This document shows positions 61,333 to 64,000 of a stretch of 64,000 bases of DNA, piece after piece. Source of the DNA: Breoghania sp963678585. GTDB lineage: Bacteria > Pseudomonadota > Alphaproteobacteria > Rhizobiales > Stappiaceae. The position numbers and the translations under genes are program-made. Each line of letters begins with the position of its first letter. Position 1 is the stretch's first letter. The DNA is taken from the NCBI GenBank assembly GCA_963678585.2, contig CAXXGA010000002.1, forward strand, positions 1,550,001 to 1,614,000. Reading direction: 5' to 3'. The notes under the pieces are model-generated. The model did not search any database. It was not told where the DNA came from and saw only the letters and a list, made by a program, of their open reading frames with translations.

Positions 61333-62461
61333 TGAAAAAGTCTTCGACACGATCGTCGTAGGCGGGGGCCTCGTCGGTTCCGCGATCGCCTGGGGCCTCG
61401 CCCGTGAAGGAGAAAAGGTCGCTCTTCTCGACGAAGGCGACATTGCACTGCGCGCCAGCCGGGGCAATTTCGGCCTCGTCTGGGTTCAGTCCAAGGGCAG
61501 GAACATGCCCGAATACGCCCGCTGGACCCGCAAATCCGCGGATCTGTGGCCGGGGTTCGCCGAAGAATTGATCGAAGTTTCCGGCGTCTCCCCCGACTAC
61601 CACAAGCCCGGCGGCCTGCATCTTCTGCTCTCCGAGGAAGAACGCGAAGAGACGAAGGCGCTGAACGAGCGCATGAGCGACTATTACGGCGATCTCCGCC
61701 CGGACACCGTCATGCTGGACCGCAAGCAGGTCGAAGAGATGTTGCCCGGCATCGGTCCGGAGGTTGTCGGCGGCAGCTGGTCGCCGCATGACGGCCACAC
61801 GAGCCCGCTCAACCTGCTTCGCTCCCTGCACATGGCGAACGCCGCCCGCGGCACCCACTATGTCTCCGACGCCAAGGCCCGCAAGGTCACGCGCGACGGC
61901 TCCGGCAACGCGGTCGAGACCGACAAGGGCACGTTCCGCGCCGCCAAGGTCGTCCTCGCCGCCGGTCACGGCAACAAGCCGCTAGGCGCGCAGGTCGGGC
62001 TGGAGCTTCCCCTGATCCCGGAAAAGGGCCAGGTCCTCGTCACGGAGCGCACCAAGCCCTTTATTCCGATGCCGCTTCACGTGCTGCGGCAGACCGACGA
62101 AGGCACCGTGCTTATCGGCGACAGCCACGAAGACACCGGCTTTTCGACCGAAAGCGTCACCTCCGTCTTCACCGACATCGCCCGCTACGCTGTGCGCTGC
62201 CTGCCCAAGATCGCGAAGCTGCGCGTCGTGCGCACCTGGGGCGCGGTACGCATCCTCACGCCGGACGGATCGCCGATCTACGACCAGTCGGAGAGCCATC
62301 CCGGCGTCTTCACCATCAACTGCCATTCGGGCGTGACCCTTGCCGGTGCGCACGCACTGGCGCTCGCACCCCAGCTTGCCGCAGGCAAGCTCGGCCCGGA
62401 ATTCGAAGCATTTTCCTCAAGGAGGTTTGACAATGGCACCGTCCATATCGCGGCGCATTGA
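61322..62461 (+). CDS. FAD-dependent amine dehydrogenase, DAO-family subunit (beta type)
   Basis: The start is ATG 61322 (MTASEKVFDTIVVGG). The 379-residue protein has a FAD Rossmann motif VVGGGLVGSAIAWGLAREG at about 11-29, the DAO-family core HDGHTSPLNLLRSLH and the late FAD stretch GVFTINCHSGVTLAGAHALA. It is the amine-oxidising subunit type found in opine oxidases (OoxB/NoxB), HcnC and D-hydroxyproline dehydrogenase. It oxidises a C-N bond of an amino-acid-like substrate. The following two genes encode its [2Fe-2S] and NAD(P)/FAD-type partners. Confidence 0.87.
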   Translation: MTASEKVFDTIVVGGGLVGSAIAWGLAREGEKVALLDEGDIALRASRGNFGLVWVQSKGRNMPEYARWTRKSADLWPGFAEELIEVSGVSPDYHKPGGLHLLLSEEEREETKALNERMSDYYGDLRPDTVMLDRKQVEEMLPGIGPEVVGGSWSPHDGHTSPLNLLRSLHMANAARGTHYVSDAKARKVTRDGSGNAVETDKGTFRAAKVVLAAGHGNKPLGAQVGLELPLIPEKGQVLVTERTKPFIPMPLHVLRQTDEGTVLIGDSHEDTGFSTESVTSVFTDIARYAVRCLPKIAKLRVVRTWGAVRILTPDGSPIYDQSESHPGVFTINCHSGVTLAGAHALALAPQLAAGKLGPEFEAFSSRRFDNGTVHIAAH

Positions 62462-62738
62462 AGAAGATGCCCCGACGGTGACTTTCACATTCGAAGGCCA
62501 GACCATCGAGGCAAAGAAGGGCGACAGCGTCGCCGCAGCACTGACCGCAGCCGGCGTTCTCGATCTGCGTTCATCCGTCGTTTCCGGCGAATCCCGCGGC
62601 ATCTTCTGCATGATGGGCGCCTGTTTCGAATGCCTGATGAACATTGACGGCCAGCCGAACCGTCAGGCTTGCATGACCGAGGTCAGCGAGGGGCTCGTCG
62701 TCCTTCGTCAGCAGGGCAGCCGGGAGGTAGACCTATGA
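62433..62738 (+). CDS. [2Fe-2S] small subunit of opine/hydroxyproline-type dehydrogenase
   Basis: The start is ATG 62433 (MAPSISRRIEEDAPT) with an almost ideal ribosome site (AAGGAGG, 8 bases before), inside the end of the previous gene. The 101-residue protein carries CMMGACFECLMNIDGQPNRQAC, Cys residues 59, 64, 67 and 80 being the [2Fe-2S] ligands. This is the HcnA/OoxA N-terminal-domain type small subunit. It links the two flavin subunits electronically. It overlaps the next gene by ATGA. Confidence 0.88.
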   Translation: MAPSISRRIEEDAPTVTFTFEGQTIEAKKGDSVAAALTAAGVLDLRSSVVSGESRGIFCMMGACFECLMNIDGQPNRQACMTEVSEGLVVLRQQGSREVDL

Positions 62739-64000
62739 GCGTGAAAACCGTCGACCTTCTGGTCATCGGCGCGGGTCCCGCCGGCATGGCCGCCGCGACC
62801 GAAGCCTCCAAGGCGGGCCTTTCGGTCACCGTCATGGACGAGCAGCCCCGCCCCGGCGGCCAGATCTACCGCTCCGTGGAAACCACTTCCGCGAAGATGG
62901 ACAAGATCCTGGGCAAGGACTTCCTCGAAGGCCGCCCGCTGGTGGAAAGCTTCCGCGCCAGCAGCGCGGAACTCATGCCGGAGACGCTTGTCTGGAACAT
63001 CGGCAGCGATCTCACCATCGATTACAGCACGGCGGGCGTCGCCCACCGCATGCAGGCGCGCAAGGTCGTGGCGGCCACGGGCGCTCTGGAGCGCCCGATG
63101 CCGATCCCCGGCTGGACGCTGCCCGGCGTCACCACCGCCGGTGCGCTGCAGATCCTCATGAAGACCTCTTCCATCGTCAAGGAAGACTGCGTCCTGATGG
63201 GCGCCGGTCCGCTGATCTGGCTCGTCGCCGTTCAGATGATCGATGCGGGCATGAAGCCCAAGGCCATTGTGGAAAATCTCCCCGAAGGCCGCACGCTGGC
63301 GTCCTTGCGCCATCTGCCGAAGGCGTTGCGGGCCAGCGAATATCTCTTCAAGGGACTGGGCCTTATCCGTCGCGTGAAGAAGGCCGGCGTGCCGATCTAT
63401 TCCAGCGCGACATCGCTCGCCGTCAAGGGTGACGGTGCGGTGTCCGGGGTTACCTTCAAGGTCTACGGCAAGGCCTACGAGATCGACTGCACCTCCGTAG
63501 CCCTTCATCAGGGCGTGGTTCCGAACCAGCAGATCACGCGCCTCGTTCGCGCCGAGCACCGCTGGGACGACTCCCAGAAGTGCTTCCTGCCGGTTCTCGA
63601 CAGTACCTGCCAGACCTCCGCGCCGGGCGTCTATGTCGCCGGTGACGGCGCATCGATCAACGGTGCGAAATGCGCAGTCCTTCAGGGCACCGAGGTCGCC
63701 CTCCATATCGCGGCGGCCCTCGGCAAGTCCGTGGATACGGGCCGCATCCAGCGCCTGAAGGCGGCGATCGCGCGTGAAACATCCGTGCGCCCGATGCTCG
63801 AAACGCTCTATGCGCCCGCGCCGGAGATCCTCGAACCGGCCGACGGCACCATCGTGTGCCGCTGCGAGGAGGTCACCGCCGGAGCCATCCGCTCCACGGT
63901 CGATCTCGGCGCCCCTGGCCCCAATCAGGTCAAGTCGATGCTGCGCTCCGGCATGGGCCCCTGCCAGGGCCGCACCTGCGGACTGGCCGTCGCCCAGATT
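62735..64000 (+). CDS. FAD/NAD(P)-binding large subunit of opine/hydroxyproline-type dehydrogenase (runs off window)
   Basis: 422 codons are seen from ATG 62735 and the frame is open to the window edge. The N-terminus has LLVIGAGPAGMAAATEASKA (FAD), then DEQPRPGGQIYRS. The middle holds a second nucleotide-binding region with VLMGAGPLIWLVAVQMIDAG. Near the end, VCRCEEVTAGAIRS and GPCQGRTCG form a BFD-like [2Fe-2S] domain, as in HcnB/OoxA/NoxA. Only a short tail is expected to be missing. It completes a three-subunit dehydrogenase with the two preceding genes. Confidence 0.88.
   Translation, partial: MSVKTVDLLVIGAGPAGMAAATEASKAGLSVTVMDEQPRPGGQIYRSVETTSAKMDKILGKDFLEGRPLVESFRASSAELMPETLVWNIGSDLTIDYSTAGVAHRMQARKVVAATGALERPMPIPGWTLPGVTTAGALQILMKTSSIVKEDCVLMGAGPLIWLVAVQMIDAGMKPKAIVENLPEGRTLASLRHLPKALRASEYLFKGLGLIRRVKKAGVPIYSSATSLAVKGDGAVSGVTFKVYGKAYEIDCTSVALHQGVVPNQQITRLVRAEHRWDDSQKCFLPVLDSTCQTSAPGVYVAGDGASINGAKCAVLQGTEVALHIAAALGKSVDTGRIQRLKAAIARETSVRPMLETLYAPAPEILEPADGTIVCRCEEVTAGAIRSTVDLGAPGPNQVKSMLRSGMGPCQGRTCGLAVAQI

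Noticed and set aside
62708..63706. 332-codon minus-strand frame at the right end
   Set aside because: It is an exact shadow of the dehydrogenase large subunit gene.

Overview
The window looks like the chromosome of a metabolically versatile, GC-rich alphaproteobacterium, probably a Hyphomicrobiales/Rhizobiales-type environmental (possibly marine) organism. The reasons are a general L-amino-acid ABC transporter of the Aap type, two complete TRAP transporter triplets, a PotABCD-type transporter linked to a three-subunit opine/hydroxyproline-type dehydrogenase, LigAB ring cleavage, and many ATGA stop/start overlaps. It is a run of catabolic cassettes, each with its own transporter and most with their own regulator. 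No rRNA, tRNA, CRISPR array or intact insertion sequence was seen. The taxonomic call is inference.

Layout. (1) 1-11.5 kb, leftward: an acyl-CoA cassette. MFS transporter and enolase-superfamily cycloisomerase come first. After two terminator hairpins follow an HMG-CoA-synthase-like/DUF35 fusion, a thiolase-like protein, a CaiB/BaiF CoA-transferase, a second MFS transporter, an SCP2-like protein and an alpha/beta hydrolase, then ackA and the start of pta. It ends in an AT-rich non-coding island (11.5-12.1 kb). (2) 12.4-16.9 kb: RND efflux adaptor and pump. (3) 16.9-23.0 kb: YheO/DauR-like regulator divergent from tryptophanase, an EamA exporter, and a DASS anion transporter divergent from an AraC regulator. 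(4) 23.1-32.3 kb: a low-GC CGGC-domain gene, then deacetylase/isochorismatase/MmgE-PrpD genes facing a TRAP transporter plus a second MmgE-PrpD gene, with a LysR gene between them. (5) 32.6-37.2 kb: a leftward set of PqqD-like protein, HprK-like kinase, two GT2 glycosyltransferases and an NTP_transf_5 protein, resembling the poorly understood HPr-rel-A peptide-modification neighbourhood. A 48-codon ORF lies just upstream of it.

(6) 37.6-44.1 kb: two PTP/DSP-like phosphatases, a GntR regulator and an Aap-type amino-acid ABC transporter, tied together by a TGTATACA operator-like motif. (7) 44.2-54.4 kb: a HlyD relic, a methyltransferase, then a leftward operon of P450, ferredoxin, ferredoxin reductase, hydrolase, LigA, LigB, YciI and a TRAP transporter with a divergent LysR. 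This looks like a self-contained module that imports, oxidises or demethylates, and ring-cleaves an aromatic acid. (8) 54.5-56.1 kb: a decayed DUF1365 gene and a cyclopropane-fatty-acid synthase. (9) 56.2-64.0 kb: a LysR gene divergent from a PotDABC-type transporter and a flavin/[2Fe-2S]/flavin amine dehydrogenase, the last subunit running off the window.

The least conventional parts are the HMGCS-like/DUF35 fusion, whose HMGCS half has lost the canonical catalytic residues, and the PqqD/kinase/glycosyltransferase cluster with its possible precursor peptide. Next come the phosphatase/GntR/Aap regulon and the gene relics at 44.5 and 54.5 kb.
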